The notes beneath the pieces are model-generated. The model searched no databases. It worked only from the letters and a program-made list of their open reading frames with translations, and was not told where the DNA came from. Made by a program: the position numbers and the translations under genes. Shown here one piece after another: positions 45,418 through 52,202 of a stretch of DNA of 64,000 bases; positions within the stretch are counted from its first letter, which is position 1; each line of letters opens with the position of its first letter. This stretch comes from Oscillospiraceae bacterium (GTDB taxonomy: Bacteria > Bacillota > Clostridia > Oscillospirales > Ruminococcaceae), in NCBI GenBank assembly GCA_021200775.1, contig JAJQGB010000009.1, positions 389,668-453,667 on the forward strand, given 5' to 3'.

Positions 45418-45427
45418 AAACTTCCTA

Positions 45428-45456
45428 TTGCAATATCACGAATTTTGTGATATAAT
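45428..45456 (+). promoter_or_regulatory. promoter of the PIN gene pair with an internal inverted-repeat operator
   Basis: TTGCAA (45428-45433) and TATAAT (45451-45456) are 17 bases apart. The spacer holds a perfect inverted repeat, ATATCAC-GAATTTT-GTGATAT (45433-45453), which overlaps both boxes. A repressor bound there would block RNA polymerase. Such self-regulation is typical of toxin-antitoxin operons. Confidence 0.82.
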
Positions 45457-45497
45457 ACTACCAAGCGGAAACCTATATAACTATAGGCGGTGGGAAA

Positions 45498-45980
45498 GTG
45501 AAAGTTTATCTTGATTGTTGTTGCTATTGCAGACCATTTGATGATTTGTCACAGGCGCAAGTGTATGCTGAGTATGTTTCTATTTTGAAGGTAATCGACT
45601 TGCGCTGGCAAGGAAAAATATCAATTATTGGAAGCGTAGCATTGAAAAATGAAATTGGGAAGATAAGTGACCTGAGCAGAAAGTGTGACGTTTACGATTC
45701 GTTCACTGGGAATGTCAATGAAATAGTTGCTCTTAATGATAGCATAAAATTGCGTGCGTATCAAATTCAGAAGGAATCAAATATTCAACCGTATGATAGC
45801 CTTCACATAGCGTGCGCAGAAGAAGCCGGCGCATACGTTATGTTGACAACAGATTACAAGCTTATCAAAATGGCTTCGAGGTTAGATTTGAAAGTAAAAG
45901 TTATGAATCCAAAGGATTTTGTCAATCAGTATTTGAATGGAGGAGATTATAGTGGCACAGGCACGAGTGAATTACAGTAA
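45498..45980 (+). CDS. PIN-domain protein, putative toxin ribonuclease
   Basis: This 160-residue PIN-fold protein starts MKVYLDCCCYCRPFDD. The acidic residues expected for the metal-dependent RNase site are visible: D6, E52 (LKNEIGK), D100 (PYDSLHIACA) and D119 (LTTDYKL). The start is GTG at 45498 after GGCGGTGGG. The coding sequence is much more AT-rich and uses T- and A-ending codons, unlike the core genes, which suggests transfer. It overlaps the following small gene by 29 bases. A toxin role is inferred from fold and operon layout; a housekeeping RNase role is not excluded. Confidence 0.82.
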   Translation: MKVYLDCCCYCRPFDDLSQAQVYAEYVSILKVIDLRWQGKISIIGSVALKNEIGKISDLSRKCDVYDSFTGNVNEIVALNDSIKLRAYQIQKESNIQPYDSLHIACAEEAGAYVMLTTDYKLIKMASRLDLKVKVMNPKDFVNQYLNGGDYSGTGTSELQ

Positions 45981-46167
45981 CCCAATAGAAATAAGAATGG
46001 CTGGCTATGCCGCTTTAAGGGAAGCTCTTGGTCCTGTTGGAGCAATCCAGTTTTTGCAACAGGGCTCGTCTGGCTCCGGCGACTATACTAAGGAAAAATA
46101 CGAGCAACCACAGCCGACTCTCGATGAAATTATTGCTGAGATTGATGCTACTGAAAGCGGAGATTAA
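45952..46167 (+). CDS. small partner protein downstream of the PIN gene (putative antitoxin)
   Basis: This 71-residue protein begins (M)AQARVNYSNPIEIRMAGYAAL and continues GPVGAIQFLQQ, then a flexible, acidic C-terminus (DEIIAEIDATESGD). The GTG at 45952 is chosen because GGAGGA (45939-45944) lies 7 bases upstream; an ATG at 45937 overlaps that site. I do not recognise a named family. The 29-base overlap with the PIN gene and shared promoter argue for a functional pair. It follows the PIN gene, whereas antitoxins more often come first. Confidence 0.72.
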   Translation: MAQARVNYSNPIEIRMAGYAALREALGPVGAIQFLQQGSSGSGDYTKEKYEQPQPTLDEIIAEIDATESGD

Positions 46168-46195
46168 AGATATGGCATAAGAGGATTGCAAGTTT

Positions 46196-46222
46196 AAAGC
46201 CGCCAGCTAGTGCGGCTTTTTT
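46196..46222 (+). terminator. intrinsic terminator of the PIN gene pair
   Basis: AAAGCCGC (46196-46203) pairs with GCGGCTTT (46212-46219) around CAGCTAGT, followed by a T-run to 46222. Confidence 0.92.
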
Positions 46223-46293
46223 ATGCCTCCTCCCACACACATACCCTATTTAATCTTTCCGTGTATATTTTCGGCAAATTTCGCTTTTTCGGT

Positions 46294-46362
46294 TGACAAA
46301 TCCGAGATATGGTGGTATGATAGAAGAGGTTTAAAACCAAAATATATTTTGGAGGAATTCAA
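46294..46362 (+). promoter_or_regulatory. promoter and palindromic leader of surface protein 3
   Basis: TTGACA (46294-46299) and TATGAT (46317-46322) are 17 bases apart. The palindrome CCAAAATATATTTTGG (46337-46352) abuts GGAGGA. From the palindrome into the signal-peptide codons the sequence is nearly identical to copy 1. Confidence 0.88.
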
Positions 46363-46950
46363 ATGAAGAAATTTGTATCAATGGCAATTGCCCTCGTCAT
46401 GGTTCTTTCCTTGACCGTTGTTGCATTTGCTGACACTACCGTTGCTTCTCAGGACTCGGTTGTAGATGGAGTCGTCACCGTCCTTGATGGAGCAGATTTC
46501 ACTGATGAGACCTTGTATCTCTACATTTACTTCTCTGTTGATGATGAGAGCTATATCGGTTGGGGACCTGCTGGTATCTGCGATTCCAACTGGGTTACAG
46601 CAATCGGCTACGGCACTGACTATGATCTGTCTGTCAACGCTGATGGCTACGTAGCTTATGCTCTTACCGATGTTGCTGCTGCTTTTGCTGCTGTCGGTTC
46701 TGATCCTGCTGATGGCGTAATCCTTAACTGGTGGGCTGATTATGCAACTCTTACTGGCGTTGCACTCGTTTCCACTTCTGATTCTGTTGCTACTGTTGAA
46801 GACACTTCCAGCGCTGAAGAGGAAGTTGTTGAGGACACTAATGTAGCTACCGAAGAGACCACCACTACTTCTCCTTCCACCGGCGTAGCACTTGCTCTCG
46901 TTCCGATGGCAATCGCTGGTATCGCAGTAGTTTCTTCCAAGAAGAGATAA
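46363..46950 (+). CDS. exported surface protein 3 with (S/P)PxTG-type sorting tail, different middle domain
   Basis: The signal peptide (MKKFVSMAIALVMVLSLTVVAFAD) is almost that of protein 1, and the anchor (SPSTG at 170-174, then VALALVPMAIAGIAVVSSKKR) is almost that of protein 2. The middle domain (about 25-140) is not recognisably homologous to theirs. It contains LYLYIYFSVDDESYIGWGP and VILNWWADYATLTGVALVS, a pattern reminiscent of beta-sandwich carbohydrate-binding modules. It therefore looks like a chimera with a swapped domain. It has its own promoter and terminator; 195 residues. Confidence 0.83.
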   Translation: MKKFVSMAIALVMVLSLTVVAFADTTVASQDSVVDGVVTVLDGADFTDETLYLYIYFSVDDESYIGWGPAGICDSNWVTAIGYGTDYDLSVNADGYVAYALTDVAAAFAAVGSDPADGVILNWWADYATLTGVALVSTSDSVATVEDTSSAEEEVVEDTNVATEETTTTSPSTGVALALVPMAIAGIAVVSSKKR

Positions 46951-47005
46951 TCACTTTTCTGTCATAGATTAAGACCGTAGGCTCCGGCTTGCGGTCTTTT
47001 TCTTT
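46945..47005 (+). repeat. 61-base direct repeat, copy B (end of gene and terminator)
   Basis: This copy is identical to 45357-45417. It covers the last codons of surface protein 3 and its terminator, and points to recent duplication or gene conversion. Confidence 0.95.
46971..47005 (+). terminator. intrinsic terminator after surface protein 3
   Basis: AAGACCG (46971-46977) pairs with CGGTCTT (46992-46998), followed by TTTCTTT. The sequence is the same as the terminator after surface protein 2. Confidence 0.88.
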
Positions 47006-47028
47006 TTCCAAAAATCACTCCCTGTCCC

Positions 47029-47057
47029 TTGACAATCTCCTCCAAAAGGTTTATCAT
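47029..47057 (+). promoter_or_regulatory. promoter for asnS
   Basis: TTGACA (47029-47034) and TATCAT (47052-47057) are 17 bases apart, and the start codon follows 36 bases later. No T-box fits in this short leader. Confidence 0.85.
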
Positions 47058-47093
47058 AAACAGAGCACTATTTTTATAAAGGGGACGTATGCT

Positions 47094-48485
47094 ATGCCAA
47101 AACTTCTGATTGACGAGATATACAAGAGTGTGAAAGGGCTTTTGCCGAACGAGAACGCCGCTGACGGTGCCACTGTCACTGTCGAGGGCTGGATGAGGAC
47201 AAACCGTTCCAACAACAATATCGGGTTTATCGCCCTTAACGATGGCTCCTGCTTCACAAATTGCCAGGTGGTATATGAGGCTGAGAAATTGGACAACTAC
47301 GGTGATATTTCAAAGCTACTGACCGGCTGTGCCATAAGCGTAACCGGCAAGCTTATCCATACTCCTGAGGCTAAACAGCCTTTCGAGATTAATGCTTCGG
47401 AAATAACTCTTCTCGGCGCCTGCGATTCAAGCTATCCTTTGCAGAAAAAGCGCCATTCTCTCGAATTTTTAAGAGAGATTCCCCACCTCAGACCCAGAAC
47501 AAATACTTTTATGGCGGTCTTCAAAATCCGTTCGATTGTTTCCCAGTCGATTCACCAGTTCTTCCGTGAAAACGGCTTCAGCTATATCCATACGCCATTA
47601 ATCACCGGCAACGACGCCGAGGGCGCAGGCGAGACATTCACAGTCACAACCCGTGAAGACGGCGATTATCAGCAGGACTTCTTCGGAAAGCATGCCTGCC
47701 TCACCGTTTCGGGACAGCTCCACGTCGAGCCGTTTGCATTGGCACTCGGAAAGGTCTACACCTTTGGACCCACATTCCGTGCCGAAAACTCCAACACTCC
47801 GTACCACCTCAACGAATTCTGGATGGTTGAGCCGGAGATGGCGTTCTGCGACCTTAAAGGCGATATGGCTGTTATGGAAGCACTTGTCAAGTATATCATC
47901 CGTGATGTTCTCGAAAGTTGCCCCGACGAAATGAAGTTTTTGAACGACTTTGTTTCCGAAAAGCATGATTTGATTGATAAGCTTGAACACGTGATGAACT
48001 CCGACTTCAAGGTAATCACCTATACCGAAGCTGTCGACTATCTCCAGCACGCAGATGTTCAGTTTGAGAACCCTGTAGAATGGGGAATGGACTTCTTCAA
48101 GGAGCACGAGGTCTATATCTGCGATAAAGTTGCAAAGGGACCGGTGTTCTTAATCGACTTCCCGAAGGACATCAAGGCGTTCTATATGAAGCTCAACCCC
48201 GATGGCAAGACAGTTGCCGCATGCGATTTGCTTGCACCGGGCGTAGGAGAACTCATGGGCGGCTCCCAGCGTGAAGAGAACTTCGATGTCCTTGTCAAGA
48301 AGATGGAAGACATGAATATGGACAGAAGCACTCTTGAATGGTATCTCGACCTTCGGAGGTACGGCGGAGTTGTCCATTCCGGATTCGGCTTAGGACTCGA
48401 AAGAATCCTTATGTATATAACCGGCGTCGCAAATATCCGTGACGTCATCCCATACGCAAGAACACCCAAGAACCTGAAATTCTAA
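47094..48485 (+). CDS. asnS: asparaginyl-tRNA synthetase
   Basis: AsnRS charges tRNA-Asn. The N-terminal anticodon-binding OB fold (about 15-110, VTVEGWMRTNRSNNNIGFIALNDGS) precedes the class II core. Motif 2 is FGPTFRAENSNTPYHLNEFWMVEPE, and motif 3 is GFGLGLERILMYITGVANIRDVIPYART. These motifs separate it from AspRS. The ATG at 47094 is used: GGGGA lies 8 bases upstream and the alignment starts MPKLLIDEIY. The open frame upstream crosses the promoter and is rejected. Length is 463 residues. Confidence 0.97.
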   Translation: MPKLLIDEIYKSVKGLLPNENAADGATVTVEGWMRTNRSNNNIGFIALNDGSCFTNCQVVYEAEKLDNYGDISKLLTGCAISVTGKLIHTPEAKQPFEINASEITLLGACDSSYPLQKKRHSLEFLREIPHLRPRTNTFMAVFKIRSIVSQSIHQFFRENGFSYIHTPLITGNDAEGAGETFTVTTREDGDYQQDFFGKHACLTVSGQLHVEPFALALGKVYTFGPTFRAENSNTPYHLNEFWMVEPEMAFCDLKGDMAVMEALVKYIIRDVLESCPDEMKFLNDFVSEKHDLIDKLEHVMNSDFKVITYTEAVDYLQHADVQFENPVEWGMDFFKEHEVYICDKVAKGPVFLIDFPKDIKAFYMKLNPDGKTVAACDLLAPGVGELMGGSQREENFDVLVKKMEDMNMDRSTLEWYLDLRRYGGVVHSGFGLGLERILMYITGVANIRDVIPYARTPKNLKF

Positions 48486-48499
48486 TCAAGGAGGAAACA

Positions 48500-49381
48500 A
48501 TGGCACAGAGTTATAAAGTATTTTCAGACGTCACCTGTGATATAACCAAAGAAATGATTGAGGAGCTTTCCGAAGTCACATTTGTACCCATGAATATCAC
48601 CGTCGGCGATGAGGGCTATGTCTACAGCTACAACGGCGACGGGACAATAACCATCGAAGAGTTTTACCAAAAGCTAAGATCAGGGCTTTTCGCTTCAACA
48701 TCCCAGATTAATCCCGAGGTTTACGAAGAATTCTTCGAGCCGGAGCTCCAGAAGGGCAACGATATCGTCTACATAGGTCTCACATCCGGACTTTCGCAGA
48801 CTTTGAACGCATCAAGAGTCGCCGCGAGAAATCTTCTTGAACAGTATCCCGACCGTAGGATTGAGATTGTCGACCCGTTCGATGCATCTCTCGGTCAGGG
48901 ATTCCTCCTTTACGAAGCGATTAAAGAGATGAGAACCGGACTCAGCATGGACGAGTTTCTTAATTGGATAGAAGAGCACAAATACCACGTCTGCCACTGG
49001 TTCACCGTCGACACCTTCGAGCACCTGAAGCGTGGCGGAAGAGTCTCCGGCGCAACCGCAGCAATGGGAACAGTCCTGCAGGTGAAGCCGCTTCTCACTC
49101 TTGACGATGATGGTAAGCTCCAGACGATTGCAAAGCCCCGTGGAAGAAAGCAGGCAACCGCCGCCCTCATAGAGGACGTCAAGAAGTCGATTCGCCCCGA
49201 TATCGGCACGTTCATCTTCATCGGACATGCAGATAATCTCACAGCCGCGGAGGAAATCCGCAACGAGCTGAAAGAGCTCTATCCGAATTCCACCATCGGA
49301 ATCACAGATATCGGACCGGTAATCGGAGCCCATGTCGGACCCGGAATGATAGTAGTCGTTCACTGGGGCGACAGACACTGA
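48500..49381 (+). CDS. DegV family fatty-acid-binding protein
   Basis: The 293-residue DegV protein begins YKVFSDVTCDITKEMIEE and has SQINPEVYEEFFEP, YIGLTSGLSQTLNASRVAA, FTVDTFEHLKRGGRVSGATAAMGTVLQVKP and IGPVIGAHVGPG. These are the family's lipid-pocket and hinge motifs. DegV/FakB proteins present fatty acids to the kinase FakA in phospholipid synthesis. Several paralogs usually occur per genome, so the exact partner is open. AAGGAGGAAAC precedes the ATG. Confidence 0.94.
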   Translation: MAQSYKVFSDVTCDITKEMIEELSEVTFVPMNITVGDEGYVYSYNGDGTITIEEFYQKLRSGLFASTSQINPEVYEEFFEPELQKGNDIVYIGLTSGLSQTLNASRVAARNLLEQYPDRRIEIVDPFDASLGQGFLLYEAIKEMRTGLSMDEFLNWIEEHKYHVCHWFTVDTFEHLKRGGRVSGATAAMGTVLQVKPLLTLDDDGKLQTIAKPRGRKQATAALIEDVKKSIRPDIGTFIFIGHADNLTAAEEIRNELKELYPNSTIGITDIGPVIGAHVGPGMIVVVHWGDRH

Positions 49382-49394
49382 CTAAAATAACAAA

Positions 49395-49427
49395 AGCGGA
49401 GTGAATCCCACTCCGCTGATTTTTTAT
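49395..49427 (+). terminator. terminator between convergent degV-type and HD-domain genes
   Basis: AGCGGAGTG (49395-49403) pairs with CACTCCGCT (49409-49417), followed by GATTTTTTATTT. It ends at the stop codon of the convergent minus-strand gene. Confidence 0.92.
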
Positions 49428-50044
49428 TTCGACTTGTTCCGTTTTTCTTCGATGAAGTTCGTCGCTTCAGCATCGGCAATGTTGAGAGCCTGCGCCAACG
49501 GATAATCCCGCAAGGCGTTTCCGACGAGCCTTGTGTCTTCACCCATTGAGAATCCCATGTGCCATCTTATCGCCATAGCTTCGTCCCGGGTCAGCTTCAT
49601 GAACCCCGAAACGATATAGACCGACTTCTCGCCGTGCCCATAGGGGAGAGTATCATTGTAGTCGTAATAGGGAACCTTCTCCCACATTCCGGTCTTGTCG
49701 TTCTTTACGTTTCGTGTGCTCACGACGTATGTATTCGTCTTGCAGACGTCGTGCAAAAGCGCAACAATCGCAATCGACTCATCTGAGAATTGTAACCCGA
49801 ACTGGTTTTTCGCCCTGTCCGATTCAAGATAGGATTTCAGGCACTCATATACGTTGATAGAGTGCTCGCAGAGCCCACCCTCAAATGAATTGTGAAACCT
49901 CGTCGAAGCCGGAGCCGAGAAGAAATCGCAGTTTTTTGACTGTAGATATTCGAGTAGCTTCTCCGAACCTTCACGCTTGATGTTGGTCGTGTAAATCTCG
50001 ATAAACTTGTTTTTATATGCCAATGCGTCTGCACCTAAAGCCAT
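49424..50044 (-). CDS. HD-domain hydrolase of unknown substrate
   Basis: This 206-residue protein carries an HD metal site: FHNSFEGGLCEHSINVYEC, IAIVALLHDVCKTNTY, GHGEKSVYIVSGFMKL and AIRWHMGFS. HD hydrolases act on phosphoester or nucleotide substrates, but this group has no established one that I recognise. The ATG at 50044 is chosen because GGGAGG lies 8 bases upstream on the minus strand; an in-frame start 60 bases further upstream sits on the promoter. It is transcribed against its neighbours and stands alone. Confidence 0.82.
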   Translation of the reverse strand: MALGADALAYKNKFIEIYTTNIKREGSEKLLEYLQSKNCDFFSAPASTRFHNSFEGGLCEHSINVYECLKSYLESDRAKNQFGLQFSDESIAIVALLHDVCKTNTYVVSTRNVKNDKTGMWEKVPYYDYNDTLPYGHGEKSVYIVSGFMKLTRDEAMAIRWHMGFSMGEDTRLVGNALRDYPLAQALNIADAEATNFIEEKRNKSK

Positions 50045-50075
50045 GTTAATTGCCTCCCGTAGTTTTGTTACAATT

Positions 50076-50104
50076 ATTGTAGCATAAATTCCCGGGAACT
50101 TCAA
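50076..50104 (-). promoter_or_regulatory. promoter for the HD-domain gene
   Basis: On the minus strand, TTGAAG (50104-50099) and TACAAT (50081-50076) are 17 bases apart. It is divergent from the yicC promoter at 50146. Confidence 0.72.
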
Positions 50105-50145
50105 GCTGTGTAGCCAAAATGTAATCTATTTTCGCCTTTAAGACC

Positions 50146-50174
50146 TTGCACTAATCGGTAAAAGGTGATATAAT
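50146..50174 (+). promoter_or_regulatory. promoter of the yicC-to-spoVM supra-operon
   Basis: TTGCAC (50146-50151) and TATAAT (50169-50174) are 17 bases apart. The yicC-type gene starts 75 bases downstream. No other clear promoter was found before the end of rsgA, where genes are tightly packed. Confidence 0.82.
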
Positions 50175-50248
50175 ATCATAGAAAAGTAATGTAGAGTAGT
50201 GTGTCTACTCTTATCTATAGATATAAACGAGAAAAGAGGTAACCCTTA

Positions 50249-51127
50249 ATGCCGAGAAGCATGACCGGCTACGGACGAGCCAAGAAAGTTTTTGGAAACC
50301 GGGAGATAACCGTAGAGCTGAGAGCAGTCAATCACAGATTTTTTGAGTTTTCGGCGAAATATCCCCGCCAATATGCCTTCATCGAGGACAAGCTGAAGGC
50401 GCTTTACGCCAAAGAAATCAACCGTGGCAAGGTTGAAACCTACATAACAATCACGACCACCGACGGCTCCGATGTAAATGTCAACGTCAATACCGAGCTC
50501 GCAAGGAATTATATCGAAGCTTTAAGAGCTACCGGCAGTGAGCTGACTCTTCGGGACGACCTGACACTCTCCCAGCTTTTCAGAATTCCCGATATTTTCA
50601 CGGTCACCAAGCAGGAAACAGACGAGAATGAAATCTGGCGGGAGGTTTCCGAAACGGCAACCGAAGCGCTTGCTGGCTTTGTAGCTATGAGAGAAGCGGA
50701 GGGCGACCGCCTGAAGGCTGATATATTAGTAAAGCTTGACACAATCGAGTCAATGGTCTGTGAGATTGAAAAGCGTTCCCCGACAGTCACCGAAGAGTAC
50801 CAGAAGAGGTTATATCAGAGACTTCAGGAGCTCCTGGACGGCAAGAACATCGACGAAGCGAGAATCCTGACAGAGACCGCAATATTTGCCGACAAGACAG
50901 CTGTTGATGAGGAGACGGTAAGACTCCACAGCCATATTGCGGCGTTCAGAGAGCTTCTTGATGAGAAGGAACCGATAGGCAAAAAGCTGGACTTCCTTGT
51001 CCAGGAGATAAACCGTGAAATCAATACAACCGGCTCCAAGTGCTCCGACCTTGCTATAACAAAAATCGTAGTCGAGCTGAAGAGCGCCGTTGAAAAGATA
51101 AGAGAGCAGATTCAGAATATCGAATAG
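50249..51127 (+). CDS. YicC/YloC family endoribonuclease
   Basis: The 292-residue sequence begins PRSMTGYGRAKKVFGNREITVELRAVNHRF, the unmistakable YicC N-terminus. It ends with the DUF1732 region KLDFLVQEINREINTTGSKCSDLAITKIVVELKSAVEKIREQIQNIE. YicC proteins are reported to be endoribonucleases. AGAGGTAACC precedes the ATG. It heads the conserved cluster yicC-remA-gmk-rpoZ. Confidence 0.95.
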   Translation: MPRSMTGYGRAKKVFGNREITVELRAVNHRFFEFSAKYPRQYAFIEDKLKALYAKEINRGKVETYITITTTDGSDVNVNVNTELARNYIEALRATGSELTLRDDLTLSQLFRIPDIFTVTKQETDENEIWREVSETATEALAGFVAMREAEGDRLKADILVKLDTIESMVCEIEKRSPTVTEEYQKRLYQRLQELLDGKNIDEARILTETAIFADKTAVDEETVRLHSHIAAFRELLDEKEPIGKKLDFLVQEINREINTTGSKCSDLAITKIVVELKSAVEKIREQIQNIE

Positions 51128-51140
51128 GAGAGACCTGACA

Positions 51141-51389
51141 ATGAACGTAGTTGACATCGGCTATTCCTGTTACGTCTCGACGAACAAGATTGTTGCGATT
51201 GCCGCTCCGGATAGTTCTCCAATTAAGCGTATTATCCAGGAGGCAAGGGATCGTGGCTCGCTGATTGACTGCACCTTCGGCAAGAAGAACAAGTCGGTCA
51301 TCATCACCGTCAGCGACCATGTAATTCTTTCGTCGAGAACCGCTGAATACATTTTGGGGACAGAAAAAGGGGAAAACGCAGATGAATAA
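51141..51389 (+). CDS. remA: RemA family (DUF370) regulatory protein
   Basis: This is an 82-residue DUF370/RemA-like protein. Diagnostic stretches are IVAIAAPDSSPIKRIIQEARDRG and LIDCTFGKKNKSVIITVSDHVILSS. RemA is a DNA-binding regulator of biofilm matrix and osmoprotection genes in Bacillus subtilis; in Clostridia its role is less clear. Its placement between yicC and gmk is conserved. It overlaps gmk by 8 bases. The symbol is by family membership, not proven function. Confidence 0.92.
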   Translation: MNVVDIGYSCYVSTNKIVAIAAPDSSPIKRIIQEARDRGSLIDCTFGKKNKSVIITVSDHVILSSRTAEYILGTEKGENADE

Positions 51390-51990
51390 AGGAGTATTAT
51401 ACGTCTTTTCCGCACCATCCGGCTGTGGAAAGGGAACAGTACTTACTGAAATAAGAAAGCGGATGCCGAATCTTAAATACTCCGTCTCGGCAACGACAAG
51501 AGAGCCGAGAGAAGGCGAATTAAACGGAGTCCACTATTACTTCGTTTCAAAGGAGCGCTTCGATGAGCTGGTTGAAACCGGTGGAATGTTGGAGCACGCA
51601 ACCTTCTGCGGAAATTCCTACGGCACACCAAAGGAAAAAGTTTTGGAGTGCCTTGATAGCGGTATCGACGTAATCTTAGAGATTGAGACGAAGGGCGCAA
51701 TGATGGTGAAGGAGTCCTATCCCGAAGCCGTGATGATTTTCATGCTTCCTCCGTCGATTGAGGAGCTGAGGCGCCGCCTTGAAAACAGACACTCTGAGAC
51801 CGAAGAGGTAATTAACGGCAGAGTCAGTGAGGCAACCCGTGAAATCGCCCAGGCAAAAAACTACGATTATGTGTTTGTAAATGATGATGTATCGGAGGCT
51901 GTCGAGACTCTGTATCAGATTATGACAGTTTCAAAGAACCTTACTAAGATAAACCAAGACCTAATAAAAGGAGTATTAGACAAATGTTAA
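51382..51990 (+). CDS. gmk: guanylate kinase
   Basis: Gmk phosphorylates GMP to GDP. The P-loop is SAPSGCGKGTV near the N-terminus. It is followed by YSVSATTREPREGELNGVHYYFVS (GMP-binding), FCGNSYGTPK, and LPPSIEELRRRLENR in the lid. The length of 202 residues is normal. The gene overlaps remA upstream and rpoZ downstream, consistent with coupled translation. Confidence 0.97.
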   Translation: MNKGVLYVFSAPSGCGKGTVLTEIRKRMPNLKYSVSATTREPREGELNGVHYYFVSKERFDELVETGGMLEHATFCGNSYGTPKEKVLECLDSGIDVILEIETKGAMMVKESYPEAVMIFMLPPSIEELRRRLENRHSETEEVINGRVSEATREIAQAKNYDYVFVNDDVSEAVETLYQIMTVSKNLTKINQDLIKGVLDKC

Positions 51991-52202
51991 GACCTTCAAG
52001 TTCACAGATTTTAAAGAACGGTGAGAGTGTATACTCTCTGGTAGTTGCGGTTGCAAAGCGTGCAAGAGAAATCATCGACACAGCTTACGATAACAAAGAG
52101 GTTATCGATGTAAAGCCGGTTAAGACTGCTGTCGACCAGTTCGCAAACGGCGAATACAGACTGATAGAAGACCCGTCTCTTAAGAAAATCGTCAGGAAAT
52201 GA
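51984..52202 (+). CDS. rpoZ: RNA polymerase omega subunit
   Basis: This 72-residue protein begins MLRPSSSQILKNGESVYSLVVAVAKRAREI, matching omega, which helps assemble RNA polymerase through beta-prime. AAAAGGAGTATTAG precedes the ATG. It sits between gmk and priA. In many Bacillota coaBC lies between rpoZ and priA; it is absent here. Confidence 0.93.
   Translation: MLRPSSSQILKNGESVYSLVVAVAKRAREIIDTAYDNKEVIDVKPVKTAVDQFANGEYRLIEDPSLKKIVRK

Noticed and set aside
46989..47093. Upstream extension of asnS
   Set aside because: It overlaps the preceding terminator and the asnS promoter; the ATG at 47094 has the ribosome site and the family N-terminus.
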